A stretch of DNA of 62,084 nucleotides from CAKOSP01 sp964369845 (GCA_964369845.1 CAYJFJ010000004.1:1-62084); one strand, 5' to 3'. Counted from the first letter of the stretch, positions 8,455-18,080 are shown. Notes: generated from the sequence alone by a model not told the origin. Program-made: numbers and translations.

Positions 8455-10438
8455 AGTTTTTTTTCTACTAGGTTTTTTGGTTTTTATTTGGGTTATTATA
8501 AATGTTAATTTTAAAAGATATTCTAAATACTTAGGTGATGAAACTAACGTAACTGTTAAGATTATAGATTATATACAAAAAGATAATAAAATTACCATAG
8601 AAGCTTATGGAAAAGAAAAAATATTGATAATTTATTATTTGAGTGATAACAATGTAGCTGATATGATATTTAATATTGGTGATACTGTTACTTTTAGTGG
8701 TAATTTGAGTATTCCCTATAATAATACTGTACCAAATAATTTTAATTATAAAGAATACTTATATAATAATGAAATTTATTATTTATTCGAAGCGGATAGT
8801 TTTGAAATTATTAAAAGTAATACAAATACTCTGTATTTTTTAAAGAGTGCTTTGAAAAACTATATTCATACCTTTGAATATAGTGAATATTTTAGTTTGT
8901 TAATTTTGGGAGATAAATCTGGTTTAAATGATTTAGTTTATGAAAGTTATAAAAACAATGGTATTGCTCATTTGTTGGCTATTTCTGGCTTACATATTTC
9001 AGTGTTTATTTTGATATTTGAATATTTGTTAAAGAAAGTAAACTACAAAGTTAGTGTCGTAGTTATATTTTTGTTTTTGCTTTTTTATTTATTTTTAACT
9101 AATTTTGCAGTATCTGTTTATAGATGTTTTCTAGTTTTTACTTTGAATAAATTAAAAGATTTGTTTGTGTTAAGTCTTGGTAATTTTCAAATTTTATTGA
9201 TAGTTTTTTATTTTATGCTTATTTTCAATCCTTTCTTAGTTTTTAATGTTGGATTTCAGTATTCATTTATAATTTGTTTTTCTCTATTAGTAGCAAACAT
9301 AAATAAGAAAAGTTATATTTCGAATTTATTTAAAATAAGTTTAGTTTCTTTTTTTGCTAGTTTACCTATAACGGTTATGAATAATTATGAAATTAATTTA
9401 CTTGCAGTTATTTCTAATTTGTTTTTTGTTCCTCTAATGTCCTTTTTAATTTATCCTTTTTCATTAATAGTTTTAGTTTTTCCGCTTTTAGAATTTGTTT
9501 TCAATGCTTTAATCATATTTTTTGAATGTGGTTCATCGCTTTTTGATAAATATTTTTCATTTATTGTCATTGTACCTAAAATTTCTTTTGTTTTTTATTA
9601 TATATATTATGTTTTATTATTTTATTTTTTGAAGTTTGATAATAAAAAAATATATTTTTTGCTTTCAATTATTATTTTTGCTAAATTAATTATTAAATTT
9701 AATAATGAATATCAAATTTATTTTTTAGATGTAGGGCAGGGGGATGCTACTTTACTAATTAGTCCATATAAAGAAGAAGTAATTTTAATAGATACAGGTG
9801 GTAACTCTAATTATAATGTAAGTAAGAACTATATAATATTATTAAAGAGCCTTGGAATTTCTAAAATAGATTTATTAATAGTTACTCATGGTGATTTTGA
9901 TCATATAGGTGATTTTAAATATTTGTATGGTAATTTTAATGTTGAAAATGTTATAATCAATAATAATGAAATCAATGAACACGAGAAAATTGTTATTGAT
10001 AGTGGTGTTTCAGTTTTAAATAATTATAATTTTAAGTATTTTAATTGTTTAAATATAAATTCTTATACTTCAAGTGATGAGAATAATTCTAGTTTAGTAT
10101 ATTATTGTGCGATTTATAATTATAATTTTCTTTTTGCTGGTGATGTCGGTAAAGATGTGATGCATGAAATTTTAAATGTATATTCAGTTAATGTTGATTT
10201 TTTAAAAGTTAGTCATCATGGGTCCAAAAATGATACTGATGATTTAATAGTAGAAAGCACTTCTCCTGATGTTGCTTTTATATCTGCAGGCAGAAATAAT
10301 TTATATAATCATCCTAATGTAGAAGTGATGGAAATTTTGGATAGATTTAATGTAGAATATTATCGAACTGATGAAAATGGAACGATTTTATTAAAAATTA
10401 ACAAAAAAATGTATAACATTTTAACCTATGAACCATAA
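8420..10438 (+). CDS. comEC: Competence DNA channel ComEC/Rec2
   Basis: A 672-aa polytopic protein that carries single-stranded DNA across the membrane. Domains: N-terminal helices and OB-like DUF4131 region (to about 135), Competence domain with AHLLAISGLHISV and many helices (about 140-430), then a metallo-beta-lactamase-like domain (DVGQGDATLLI, DTGG, VTHGDFDHIGD, KVSHHGSKND). The proposed TTG start at 8420 overlaps comEA by 35 nt and has AGGGG about 10 nt before it; no ATG exists near. Two hairpins follow the stop. Confidence 0.92.
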   Translation: MKKLKTISLQSKVFFLLGFLVFIWVIINVNFKRYSKYLGDETNVTVKIIDYIQKDNKITIEAYGKEKILIIYYLSDNNVADMIFNIGDTVTFSGNLSIPYNNTVPNNFNYKEYLYNNEIYYLFEADSFEIIKSNTNTLYFLKSALKNYIHTFEYSEYFSLLILGDKSGLNDLVYESYKNNGIAHLLAISGLHISVFILIFEYLLKKVNYKVSVVVIFLFLLFYLFLTNFAVSVYRCFLVFTLNKLKDLFVLSLGNFQILLIVFYFMLIFNPFLVFNVGFQYSFIICFSLLVANINKKSYISNLFKISLVSFFASLPITVMNNYEINLLAVISNLFFVPLMSFLIYPFSLIVLVFPLLEFVFNALIIFFECGSSLFDKYFSFIVIVPKISFVFYYIYYVLLFYFLKFDNKKIYFLLSIIIFAKLIIKFNNEYQIYFLDVGQGDATLLISPYKEEVILIDTGGNSNYNVSKNYIILLKSLGISKIDLLIVTHGDFDHIGDFKYLYGNFNVENVIINNNEINEHEKIVIDSGVSVLNNYNFKYFNCLNINSYTSSDENNSSLVYYCAIYNYNFLFAGDVGKDVMHEILNVYSVNVDFLKVSHHGSKNDTDDLIVESTSPDVAFISAGRNNLYNHPNVEVMEILDRFNVEYYRTDENGTILLKINKKMYNILTYEP

Positions 10439-10478
10439 AATATAATATCACTAACATTTTTAGTGTTTATATATATTT

Positions 10479-10503
10479 GAGCAAATAATTTTGCTCTTTT
10501 TTG
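10479..10503 (+). terminator. comEC terminator
   Basis: Stem GAGCAAA / TTTGCTC with a 4-base loop and six T. A weaker CACTAA/TTAGTG hairpin sits just before it. Confidence 0.85.
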
Positions 10504-10537
10504 TTTTTTGTTTTATAATAGATATATTGAGGTATTT

Positions 10538-11470
10538 ATGAATATTTATTTAATAACTGGAAAGTCAAACAAATTAATTAAAGATGAAATAGATAAAATC
10601 GTTTCTAAAGGAGAAGTTGTTACTTTTAATTTCCGAACTAATTCAATTAGCGAAATATTAGAAGAAGCTTCTTACCAATTTTTTCTTGACGAAAAAAAAT
10701 ATATTGTAGTTAAGAATGCTGATTTTGTATCTAGCGGAAAATTAGATGAGGCTAGTGAAAAAAGACTTTTAGCATATCTTGATGGATATAATGAACAAGT
10801 AGTTTTGATTTTTACTTCTGAAGAAGTTGATAATAGAAAAAAAATAGTTAAATTTATAAAAGAAAAATTTAAATTCATTCCTATAACTATTGATTATAAG
10901 AATGTTTATGATTATATAAATACTTATGTAAATAAGAATAAATATAAAAGTGAGTATAAAATCAATAATTTTCTAGTAAATTTATATGGACTAAATATAG
11001 ATTTAATATTTAATGAACTAGATAAAGTTTTTTTGTTTTATAATAATCCTTGCTTACTTCAATTTGATATTGTAAAAGATATTGTATCAAAACCTCTTGA
11101 AGATAATGTTTTTCATTTTATTGACGCTGTTGTAAATAAACAAGAAAATAAGATTTTCAGTATTTTAAATGATTTGAAAATACATAAGATTGATTCTAGT
11201 TATTTGGTAATTTTACTTGCTAGACAATTTAGATTAATATTTTATGTTAAAACTATGTATGAAAATAAATATTCTTTAAAAGATATTTTAAGTACTTTAA
11301 AATTGCAAGAATGGCAACTTAATAAAATTTATAAAGAAACTTTGAATTTTACTAGTGATGAACTTAAAAATTTATTGCTTAAATTAGCTAAAATAGACGC
11401 TAAAATAAAAACTGGACAAGTAGATAAAGATATAGCATTAAATACTTTTATCTTGGATGTTATTGCATAA
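10538..11470 (+). CDS. holA: DNA polymerase III subunit delta
   Basis: A 310-aa clamp-loader subunit that opens the beta clamp. It starts MNIYLITGKSNKLIKDEI and shows the HolA pattern: N-terminal AAA-like domain without a P-loop (NADFVSS, LIFTSEEVDNRKKI), and the C-terminal collar helices (LARQFRLIFYVKTM, LAKIDAKIKTGQVDKD). The ATG at 10538 is favoured by GAGG seven bases before it; an upstream frame extension to 10508 has no ribosome site. Follows comEC as in B. subtilis (comEC-yqeN). Confidence 0.92.
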   Translation: MNIYLITGKSNKLIKDEIDKIVSKGEVVTFNFRTNSISEILEEASYQFFLDEKKYIVVKNADFVSSGKLDEASEKRLLAYLDGYNEQVVLIFTSEEVDNRKKIVKFIKEKFKFIPITIDYKNVYDYINTYVNKNKYKSEYKINNFLVNLYGLNIDLIFNELDKVFLFYNNPCLLQFDIVKDIVSKPLEDNVFHFIDAVVNKQENKIFSILNDLKIHKIDSSYLVILLARQFRLIFYVKTMYENKYSLKDILSTLKLQEWQLNKIYKETLNFTSDELKNLLLKLAKIDAKIKTGQVDKDIALNTFILDVIA

Positions 11471-11495
11471 AAAAAATACCTATCTGGTATTTTTT
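11471..11495. terminator. Bidirectional terminator between holA and rnhC
   Basis: Stem AAAAAATACC / GGTATTTTTT with a 5-base loop; A-run and T-run flank it so it can stop both convergent genes. Confidence 0.85.
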
Positions 11496-12457
11496 TAATT
11501 GTTTAATAACTCTTTTACTTTTTCGGTATTTTTAAAATTATACTTAGTTACTTTTTTTAAGATTTCTTCTCCATGTTCTTTGACAAGCTCTGCAGCAAAA
11601 ATATCTACTTGATTGTGAGCACCAAGAGGTATTACTTTTCCAAAAAATTTACTCATTTCATCCATTTTTTCTAGAAATCTGTATCTACTTATAATTGATG
11701 CTGCTGCAACACTTAACACTTTATCTTCAGCTTTAGTTAAAAACAAAATATTTTTAAGAAGTTTTGGAGAGTCTTCAATATATTCGTAATATTTTCTTTC
11801 ATTTACAAATTGATCTATTACTATTTTTTCTGGTTTAATATCTTCTTTTTCTATAAGAGTTAAAAGTGCTTTATTATGTAATATAGCTTTTATTTTGTTC
11901 ATATTGTATTCAGTTGAGTTGTTATAATCTGTGTTTTTTAAAGACAAAGTATAATGAGGTATTTTCTCGATTAATAAAGGTGCTAACTCTCTAATTTTAT
12001 CATCTGTTATTTTTTTTGAGTCACCAACTTTTAATTCTTTTAAGAAATTTATATTGTCTTTTGATACAAAAGAAGCTGTAACAATAATAGGTCCAAAGTA
12101 ATCTCCGGTACCAACTTCATCTGAACCTACTGTTGATATGTTTTTTAAATATTCATACTCATCAATATAATCGTCATTTGAGTTTTTAGTATTTTCCGTT
12201 TTTTTATCTTTACTTTTAGATTCATTTTCTACGTTTCTATTGTTTAACTTTTTTTCCATTGCTACCCATATATTTGAATCTACATCAGCACTGATTCCTT
12301 GAAACATTACTTTACCACTTTCATATAGTGTAATAGTTGTATCAGCGTCCATTGCTTGAAATACTGCGTAGGGCGGAGTTTTATCTTTTTTAAGATTTTT
12401 ATAATAATCTTCTATTTTTTTTCTTACGTTTTCGCTTGGTTTAAATACGAATACCAT
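11495..12457 (-). CDS. rnhC: Ribonuclease HIII
   Basis: A 320-aa enzyme that cuts RNA in RNA-DNA hybrids. An N-terminal TBP-like substrate-binding domain (about 1-75, including KVMFQG) marks it as RNase HIII and not HII. After a Lys/Asn-rich linker comes the catalytic core, GSDEVGTGDYFGP at 111-123 with catalytic Asp113/Glu114, then VGDSKKI and AAASIISRYRFLE. AGGTGATG precedes the ATG. In B. subtilis rnhC is next to cvpA/trxA/uvrC genes; here it is divergent from cvpA. Confidence 0.95.
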   Translation of the reverse strand: MVFVFKPSENVRKKIEDYYKNLKKDKTPPYAVFQAMDADTTITLYESGKVMFQGISADVDSNIWVAMEKKLNNRNVENESKSKDKKTENTKNSNDDYIDEYEYLKNISTVGSDEVGTGDYFGPIIVTASFVSKDNINFLKELKVGDSKKITDDKIRELAPLLIEKIPHYTLSLKNTDYNNSTEYNMNKIKAILHNKALLTLIEKEDIKPEKIVIDQFVNERKYYEYIEDSPKLLKNILFLTKAEDKVLSVAAASIISRYRFLEKMDEMSKFFGKVIPLGAHNQVDIFAAELVKEHGEEILKKVTKYNFKNTEKVKELLNN

Positions 12458-12543
12458 TTACATCACCTGATATATATTTTATCATAAATAACTTTATTTT
12501 TCATTATAATTGTTATATAATTAATAATAGGAAGGAAATTATT

Positions 12544-13248
12544 ATGAATTTTGTAGATTTAATTTTATTTTTTTTGGTTATACTATTTACTATCATTGGG
12601 TGGAAAAAAGGTGTAATTCGTTCAGTAGTCAGATTAGTAGGTTTAATCATGATTGCTATTATAGCTTATCAACTTAAAACTCCACTTGCATCATTTTTAA
12701 TTGGATTTATGCCATTTTTCAATTTTGCTGGTGTGTTTCAAGATGTGACTGCTATAAATATTTTATTTTATCATGCGGTGTCGTTTGTCTTTGTATTTAT
12801 AATGTTATATAGTATTTTAAATATAGTAATCAGTTTAGCTGGTCTTTTAGATAAATTACTTAAAGCTACTATTATTTTATACTTACCAGATAAAATTTTA
12901 GGAGCTGTTGTAGGATTTGTTGAGGGTGTAGTTTTTGCTTTTGTAGTTATATTTACTATGGCTCAAATGCCTAATTTACAAGAATATGTAGCTGAAAGTA
13001 GTTATGCTAGTAGAGTTTTAAATAGAACTCCAATTATTAGAACTGTTTTAGCTCCTACTACAAATATTACTGAAGAAATCATAGAAATTACTGAAGAGTT
13101 TAAAGATGCTAGTACTGACACTGAAAAAGAAAAATATCATATTGAAGTATTAAACGTTATGATTAAATATTCATTAGTTACTAAAGAAGAGGCGCAGCGT
13201 TTAATTGATGAAGAAAAAATATACTTACCTGGCGTTTCTTTTAATTAG
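12544..13248 (+). CDS. CvpA family membrane protein
   Basis: A 234-aa protein with four predicted helices in the first 145 residues and the CvpA start pattern (FVDLILFFLVILFTIIGWKKGVIRSVVRLVG). The C-terminal 80 residues are soluble and helical, rich in Glu/Lys. The family is linked to colicin V production in E. coli, but its role in Firmicutes is unknown. Good AGGAAGG site; trxA follows after 8 nt and uvrC further on, the same neighbourhood as B. subtilis yshB-trxA-uvrC with polX and mutS2 missing. Confidence 0.88.
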   Translation: MNFVDLILFFLVILFTIIGWKKGVIRSVVRLVGLIMIAIIAYQLKTPLASFLIGFMPFFNFAGVFQDVTAINILFYHAVSFVFVFIMLYSILNIVISLAGLLDKLLKATIILYLPDKILGAVVGFVEGVVFAFVVIFTMAQMPNLQEYVAESSYASRVLNRTPIIRTVLAPTTNITEEIIEITEEFKDASTDTEKEKYHIEVLNVMIKYSLVTKEEAQRLIDEEKIYLPGVSFN

Positions 13249-13256
13249 GAGGAAAA

Positions 13257-13553
13257 ATGATTAAATATTTAAAACAAGAAGATAATTTCGATGAAATTAT
13301 TAGTCAAAATGACTATTTAGTTGACTTTTATGCTGATTGGTGTGGTCCTTGCAAAATGATTGCGACTGTACTTGATACACTTGAAAATGTCGAAATTTTA
13401 AAAGTTAATGTTGATGAATTTGGTGATGTATCTCAAAAGTTTGGTGTTATGAGTATTCCAACTTTAATTTATATAAAGGGTGGAAAAGAAGTAAATAAAC
13501 TTGTTGGATTCAAATCAAAAGAAGATATTATGAAAATGATTAGCGAAAGCTAA
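13257..13553 (+). CDS. trxA: Thioredoxin
   Basis: A 98-aa cytoplasmic disulfide reductant. Active site WCGPC at 28-32 in DFYADWCGPCKMI, cis-Pro in MSIPTLIYIKGG. Length and fold blocks are normal. AGGAGG ribosome site; second gene after cvpA. Its stop overlaps the stop of the convergent yigZ gene. Confidence 0.95.
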   Translation: MIKYLKQEDNFDEIISQNDYLVDFYADWCGPCKMIATVLDTLENVEILKVNVDEFGDVSQKFGVMSIPTLIYIKGGKEVNKLVGFKSKEDIMKMISES

Positions 13554-13912
13554 TTTTTTTCTTGTAATTTTATTACTTGATTTGATATTTTAGAAAAAGT
13601 TCTTGCTAAATTACCTGTTCCTAGAAGTGTTCCTCCAAAGTATCTTACAACAATGATTAATTTTTCATTTAAATTATTTCTCTCTATCACATTAAAAAGA
13701 GGAAGGCCTGCAGTATTTTTTGGTTCTCCATCATCTGTTTTTTTAACCTTGTTATTTATTTTGTACGCATAAGGTATATGATTGGCTTTTTTGTGTTCTT
13801 TTTTTAATTCATTTAAAATTAGTGCTACTTCTTCTTCAGAATTAACACTATAATAATAAGCTATAAACTTTGATTTTTTTACTTCTAAATTTAATTTATT
13901 TAATAATTTCAT
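13550..13912 (-). CDS. YigZ/IMPACT family protein, single-domain form
   Basis: A 120-aa protein with the IMPACT-domain signature: KANHIPYAYKI, DDGEPKNTAGLPL and VVRYFGGTLLGTGNLARTF. Most bacterial YigZ proteins are about 210 aa with a second C-terminal DUF1949 domain; that domain is absent, so this is a shortened form. The start is uncertain (ATG at 13921 or 13912). A TATAAT lies only four bases before the 13921 ATG, so a transcript would begin close to the start codon with no ribosome site. Function of the family in bacteria is not established. Confidence 0.85.
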   Translation of the reverse strand: MKLLNKLNLEVKKSKFIAYYYSVNSEEEVALILNELKKEHKKANHIPYAYKINNKVKKTDDGEPKNTAGLPLFNVIERNNLNEKLIIVVRYFGGTLLGTGNLARTFSKISNQVIKLQEKN

Positions 13913-13955
13913 AATAATCATTAATATTATATCTCATTATTACTATTTTTTGTAG

Positions 13956-13961
13956 TATAAT
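13956..13961 (+). promoter_or_regulatory. -10 box six bases before the uvrC GTG
   Basis: TATAAT, six bases, then GTG at 13968. The start point would fall on or next to the start codon, and no Shine-Dalgarno sequence is present. This suggests a leaderless mRNA. No -35 match is obvious. Confidence 0.5.
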
Positions 13962-13967
13962 ATTATT

Positions 13968-15745
13968 GTGATTGATATGGATGAAAAATTAAAACTTATT
14001 CCTGATCTTCCTGGTTCTTATCAAATGATTGATAAATCAGGAATAATAATTTATGTTGGGAAAGCAAAAAATTTAAAAAAGAGAGTGAATTCTTACTTTA
14101 AAGGTACTGTTACTGGTAAAACTCAGATGATGGTTTCAGAAGTAGTTGATTTTACTTATATTACAACATCAAGTGAACTTGAGGCTTTTATTTTGGAGTT
14201 AAACTTGATTAAAAAATATAATCCTAAATATAATATTTTGCTTAAAGATGATAAAAGTTATCCTTATATAGAATATATTAGCAAGCCATATCCAATGCTT
14301 AAGGTCTCTAGATATCTAAATGTTAAAAAAAGTGACAAAAAATATCTATTCGGACCTTACCCAAATGCTTATGCAGCAAGAAGAATCGTGAAATTATTAA
14401 ATAGGTTATATCCTTTAAAAAAATGCGAAACTATGTTAAAAGATGTCTGTTTGTATTATCATATTGATGAATGTTTAGGATACTGTTCTAAAGCTTTAGA
14501 CCACGAAAGTGTTTCTAAGATGCAAGAAGAAATTCTATCTTTTTTAAGAGGTAATGAAGATTTAATAAAAAGTGTAATTTTAAATAAAATAGAATACTTT
14601 TCGAAGCAATTAAATTTTGAAGTTGCTTTGGACTTAAAAAATGAACTGCAATATGTAGAAATAGTAATGGCTAAACAAAAGGTAGAATTAAATGATTTAA
14701 TTAACAGAGATGTAATTTCTTATTANNNNNNNNNNATAAAGGTTTATTATGCGTTCAAATATTGTTTATAAGAAATGGTAAAATAGTTGGGGGAAATAAT
14801 AATATATTATATATAATAAGTGATTATAAAGATGAATTAGCGTCATATATAATTTCATTTTATCAGAATCATGAAATTCCAAATGAAATAATTATAAACG
14901 AAAATATAAATGCTGAAGTAATAAGTGATTTTACTAAAGTTAAAGTGTATAGTCCTGAGAGAGGCAAAAAGAAAAAATTAGTAGAAATGGCTACTTTAAA
15001 TGCTAAAATTGCTGCCGAAAATGAAATAGAACTTCTACATTTAAAAGAAGAAAAAACTTTGGGTGCTCATACAAGATTAGGTGAACTTCTTAATCTTAAT
15101 ATTAGAAGAATAGATGCTTTTGATAATTCGAATTTATTTGGAAGTTATTGTGTTAGTGGTATGGTAGTATTTGAAAATGGTAAACCTAATAAAAATGAAT
15201 ATCGTAAATACAAAATAAGTCTAGAAAAAAATGATGATTATAATACTATGAAAGAAGTTGTTTTTAGAAGATATAATAGGGCTACTATTGAAAAAAGCAT
15301 ACTTCCTGAACTAATTATAGTAGATGGTGGTATTAACCAAATTAATGCTGCTAAAGAAGTGTTAAAGAGTATAGATGTTTTTATAAAAGTAGTAGGGTTA
15401 AAAAAAGATGACAAACACTCTACTAAAGCTTTAATTGATGGGGATACGCTTAAGGAAATTGATTTAAGTACTGAACATAATGTGTTTTTATATTTGACTA
15501 AAATACAAGATGAAGTCCATAGATTCACTATAAATTATCATAAACAAATTAGAAGTAAAGGATCAATAGCAAGTGTGCTGGATAATATCGAAGGTATTGG
15601 TTCTGTTAGGAAAAAAGAATTAATAAAAAAATATGGTAGTGTAAAAAAAATTAGTGAAGCTAGTATTGATGAGCTCAATTCCTTGTTACCACCTAGTGTT
15701 TCTTATAACTTATTTAACTATTTAAAAGAATGGAATAACAAGTAA
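13968..15745 (+). CDS. uvrC: Excinuclease ABC subunit C (interrupted by assembly gap)
   Basis: UvrC makes both incisions in nucleotide excision repair. Before the gap: GIY-YIG nuclease domain (LPGSYQMI, YVGKAKNLKKRV, ELNLIKKYNPKYN) and the UVR helix (ALDLKNELQYVE). After the gap: CVQILFIRNGKIVGG, the RNase H-like C-terminal nuclease (RRIDAFDNSN, LIIVDGG) and a C-terminal HhH domain (IEGIGSVRKKELIKKYG). The two halves are out of frame across the 10 N. Comparing with the usual UvrC spacing, about five bases are missing in reality. Start is GTG at 13968 or ATG at 13977. Confidence 0.92.
14726..14735. other. Assembly gap of 10 N inside uvrC
   Basis: Ten undefined bases. The reading frames on each side require a true gap length of 2 modulo 3; the conserved spacing between the GY and KGxxCVQ blocks suggests five bases, so the 10 is nominal. 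Confidence 0.95.
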
Positions 15746-15761
15746 ATGTTATTCTTTTTTT
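15733..15761 (+). terminator. uvrC terminator
   Basis: An 8-bp stem GAATAACA / TGTTATTC over the uvrC stop, 6-base loop, then seven T. Confidence 0.85.
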
Positions 15762-16029
15762 GTAAATTAATAGTTTACTTTACTATTTAAGTTCCGTTAT
15801 TCCCTTGAAATAATGTGTTTTTATGTTAATTTTAGTAAAATATGATATATTAACATGTATATATATTGTAAAGAAATGTAAAACGCACTCTTGTGCTTCT
15901 ATGTATGATGATAATATTTTTTTTGTCAAACTATTTTTTTGTTTCTATGTTTCTACATTTTAATTTAGTTCAATAAAAGTCTTTCTCTTTTATTTGTTAT
16001 GTTGTATAATTAAATGAAGAGGAGTATGT
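15762..16029. other. AT-rich intergenic region
   Basis: About 270 bases between the uvrC terminator and the RnfC-like gene. I see a TATAAT at 16005-16010 and a GAGGAG ribosome site before the 16030 start, and a short GCAC-TCTT-GTGC hairpin near 15884. No gene or convincing RNA. Confidence 0.5.
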
Positions 16030-17151
16030 ATGAGAAAACTTTATAAATTAGCAACTGATTTAAAAATGACTATTGAACCTGATGTGAATATGTTCTTAGA
16101 TCCTGAGTATATATTTCTTCCAATAGATGAACTGACATTTTTTGAACCGAATCAACGTGTTTTGAAAAATAAAGTTTTTTTAGAAACTAAAGAGTGTGAT
16201 TATGCTTCAAGTATATCTGGAGATATTGTTGAGTTGTGTAGTATTTCGATCAATAACAAAAAACAAGATTCTTTTAAAATTGAAAATGACTACGAAGAAG
16301 CGGAAAACTCTAAAGTAGCAGTGAACAAAGAAGACACTAATCAATTTTATAAGTTAATCCAAAAAAATGTTCTGTTTGATAAATTAAATAAGAAAGAAAT
16401 TAAACATATTTTAGTAAATGGTGTAGAAGATGAGCCTTATACACATACTGAAAGTTTTATTCTTAAAAATAATATTGATAGTATATTAGAAACTCTTGAG
16501 TTTATTGCAGAAATGTTCAAAGTATCTAAAAGTCAAATTGCTTTAAAAAATACCATGAATGATAATATCAATTCTTATTTATCAAATATTGGTTCTTATC
16601 CTAGTTTAGACTTAGTTATTTTAGAAGATTTGTACTTAATAGGAAGAGAAGAGTTTTTGCTTGATAAATTAAATTTAAAAGCAGAAAATACTTTAGTTAT
16701 AAAACCTAGTGAACTTTTAGAAATTAGAAATTATTTGAAATTTAGCCATCCCAAAGCTGAGAAGTATATTTCGGTTATTGATTTGGTAAACGGAGTTACG
16801 AAAGTGTTTTATACAAAAAAATATATTACTGTTAAACAGTTGTTGGATAAATTAAAGTTTGATTATGATGAAGAATTTGAATATATAAAAAATGGTATTC
16901 TAAGTGGACTAAAATTAAAAGATATAAATGAAATTATAGATGACTCATTTGATAGTTTAGTTATCACTGCTAAAGTTGTTGACTCAGAATCAAAATGCAT
17001 TTCGTGTGGATGCTGCAAAAAGGTATGTCCATATTATGTTAAAAGTATTTTCAAGAAAAATACTAAATGTATAGATTGTGGTTTGTGTTCTTATTATTGT
17101 CCAAGTAAAATTAATTTAAGAAAAAAAGAAAAGAGTGAAAAAAATGAATAG
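16030..17151 (+). CDS. RnfC-like iron-sulfur electron-transfer protein
   Basis: A 373-aa protein arranged like RnfC: an N-terminal barrel-sandwich part (IFLPIDELTFF, QRVLKNKVFLETKE, SSISGDIVEL), a central domain where RnfC binds NADH/FMN (weakly conserved), a SLBB-like stretch, and two C-terminal 4Fe-4S motifs, CISCGCCKKVCP (323-334) and CIDCGLCSYYCP (347-358). In Rnf complexes RnfC is the NADH-side subunit of a sodium or proton pump. The classical NAD/FMN glycine motifs are not clear here. It overlaps an RnfD-like membrane gene. No rnfA, B, E or G in the window, so coupling is unclear. Confidence 0.72.
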   Translation: MRKLYKLATDLKMTIEPDVNMFLDPEYIFLPIDELTFFEPNQRVLKNKVFLETKECDYASSISGDIVELCSISINNKKQDSFKIENDYEEAENSKVAVNKEDTNQFYKLIQKNVLFDKLNKKEIKHILVNGVEDEPYTHTESFILKNNIDSILETLEFIAEMFKVSKSQIALKNTMNDNINSYLSNIGSYPSLDLVILEDLYLIGREEFLLDKLNLKAENTLVIKPSELLEIRNYLKFSHPKAEKYISVIDLVNGVTKVFYTKKYITVKQLLDKLKFDYDEEFEYIKNGILSGLKLKDINEIIDDSFDSLVITAKVVDSESKCISCGCCKKVCPYYVKSIFKKNTKCIDCGLCSYYCPSKINLRKKEKSEKNE

Positions 17152-18007
17152 TGTTTATTTAAAATCGAAAAAAAATATAATGGATTTTTCTTGTTTGTAT
17201 TTTATAAGTGTTTTACCTTTGATTATTTATGGTCTTTATAAAAATGTCTTTTTGGTATTTAGAGATGGAGATTTTAGTTTTCTTGAAATTATAAATCCTA
17301 TACTTATACTTGCGTTGCCAGTAATTATAATATTACTTTATAATATGCTGCATAACAATTTTTGTAAGTTTTGTTATGATGATCTACCGTGGCTTTTTGT
17401 ATTTTTCTTTTTACCACCAAACTCAAATGTTTTAATTTCTACTTCGATTTTTTTAGTTTTCTATTTAGTTTCAAAAAAGATTGATTATAAAATTAATTTA
17501 ACTACTTTATTTAAATTAGTAGTTGTACTCGTTTTTGTATTTTTTGAGCTTTATTCATATCAAAACTTATTAGAAATGAATTTTGAACTTAATTATAATA
17601 CATACGATATGGTATTTGGAAAATTAGTTGCAGGAACTTTTAGTAGTCATTTAATATTAACGATTTTAACATTTTTGATGTTATGTACTAGTAATTATTA
17701 CAAAAAATCAATTCCTTTGATAGCTGGTAGTATTTATACTTTATTAGTATTTATATTTTCGTTTTTCATAAATGATATTTTTGTAAATATTAGTGGGGTA
17801 TTACTGTTTTTTGTACTTCTAGGTAGTTTTTCGATTTATACTCCAGTAGATGATAAGAAAGTAGTTATATATTCATCTTTACTTGGGATTTTAACTTTTG
17901 TTAATATATTTATCTTTAATCATTATGAAGCTCCATTTGTTGCACTTTTAATTTTACAAATTATTAAATTGAGTACTGGTAAAGTTTCTAAGAAAAGCAT
18001 TATATAA
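17144..18007 (+). CDS. RnfD-like polytopic membrane protein
   Basis: A 287-aa protein with about nine hydrophobic helices. Position right after an RnfC-like gene (overlap 8 nt), topology and the C-terminal block SIYTPVDDKKVVIYSSLLG point to the RnfD/NqrB family. The covalent FMN site of RnfD (a Thr in an SGAT-like motif) is not clearly kept; AGTFSSHL in the middle is the nearest candidate. ATG at 17144 is preferred to GTG at 17135, with AAAGAAAAGAG as the weak ribosome site. Identification depends partly on context. Confidence 0.55.
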   Translation: MNSVYLKSKKNIMDFSCLYFISVLPLIIYGLYKNVFLVFRDGDFSFLEIINPILILALPVIIILLYNMLHNNFCKFCYDDLPWLFVFFFLPPNSNVLISTSIFLVFYLVSKKIDYKINLTTLFKLVVVLVFVFFELYSYQNLLEMNFELNYNTYDMVFGKLVAGTFSSHLILTILTFLMLCTSNYYKKSIPLIAGSIYTLLVFIFSFFINDIFVNISGVLLFFVLLGSFSIYTPVDDKKVVIYSSLLGILTFVNIFIFNHYEAPFVALLILQIIKLSTGKVSKKSII

Positions 18008-18050
18008 CCTTGTTATTTTAGTGTTTTTGATGTATAATACGTATTAAATG

Positions 18051-18080
18051 TTGATATTTTACATAAATATCAATTTTTTT
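18051..18080 (+). terminator. Terminator after the RnfC/D-like pair
   Basis: A perfect 9-bp stem TTGATATTT / AAATATCAA with a 5-base loop and seven T. Confidence 0.85.

Noticed and set aside
15840..15950. A minus-strand TTGACA near 15925 and a GCAC-TCTT-GTGC hairpin as a small RNA.
   Set aside because: The -10 is poor and the 4-bp hairpin has no proper T-run.
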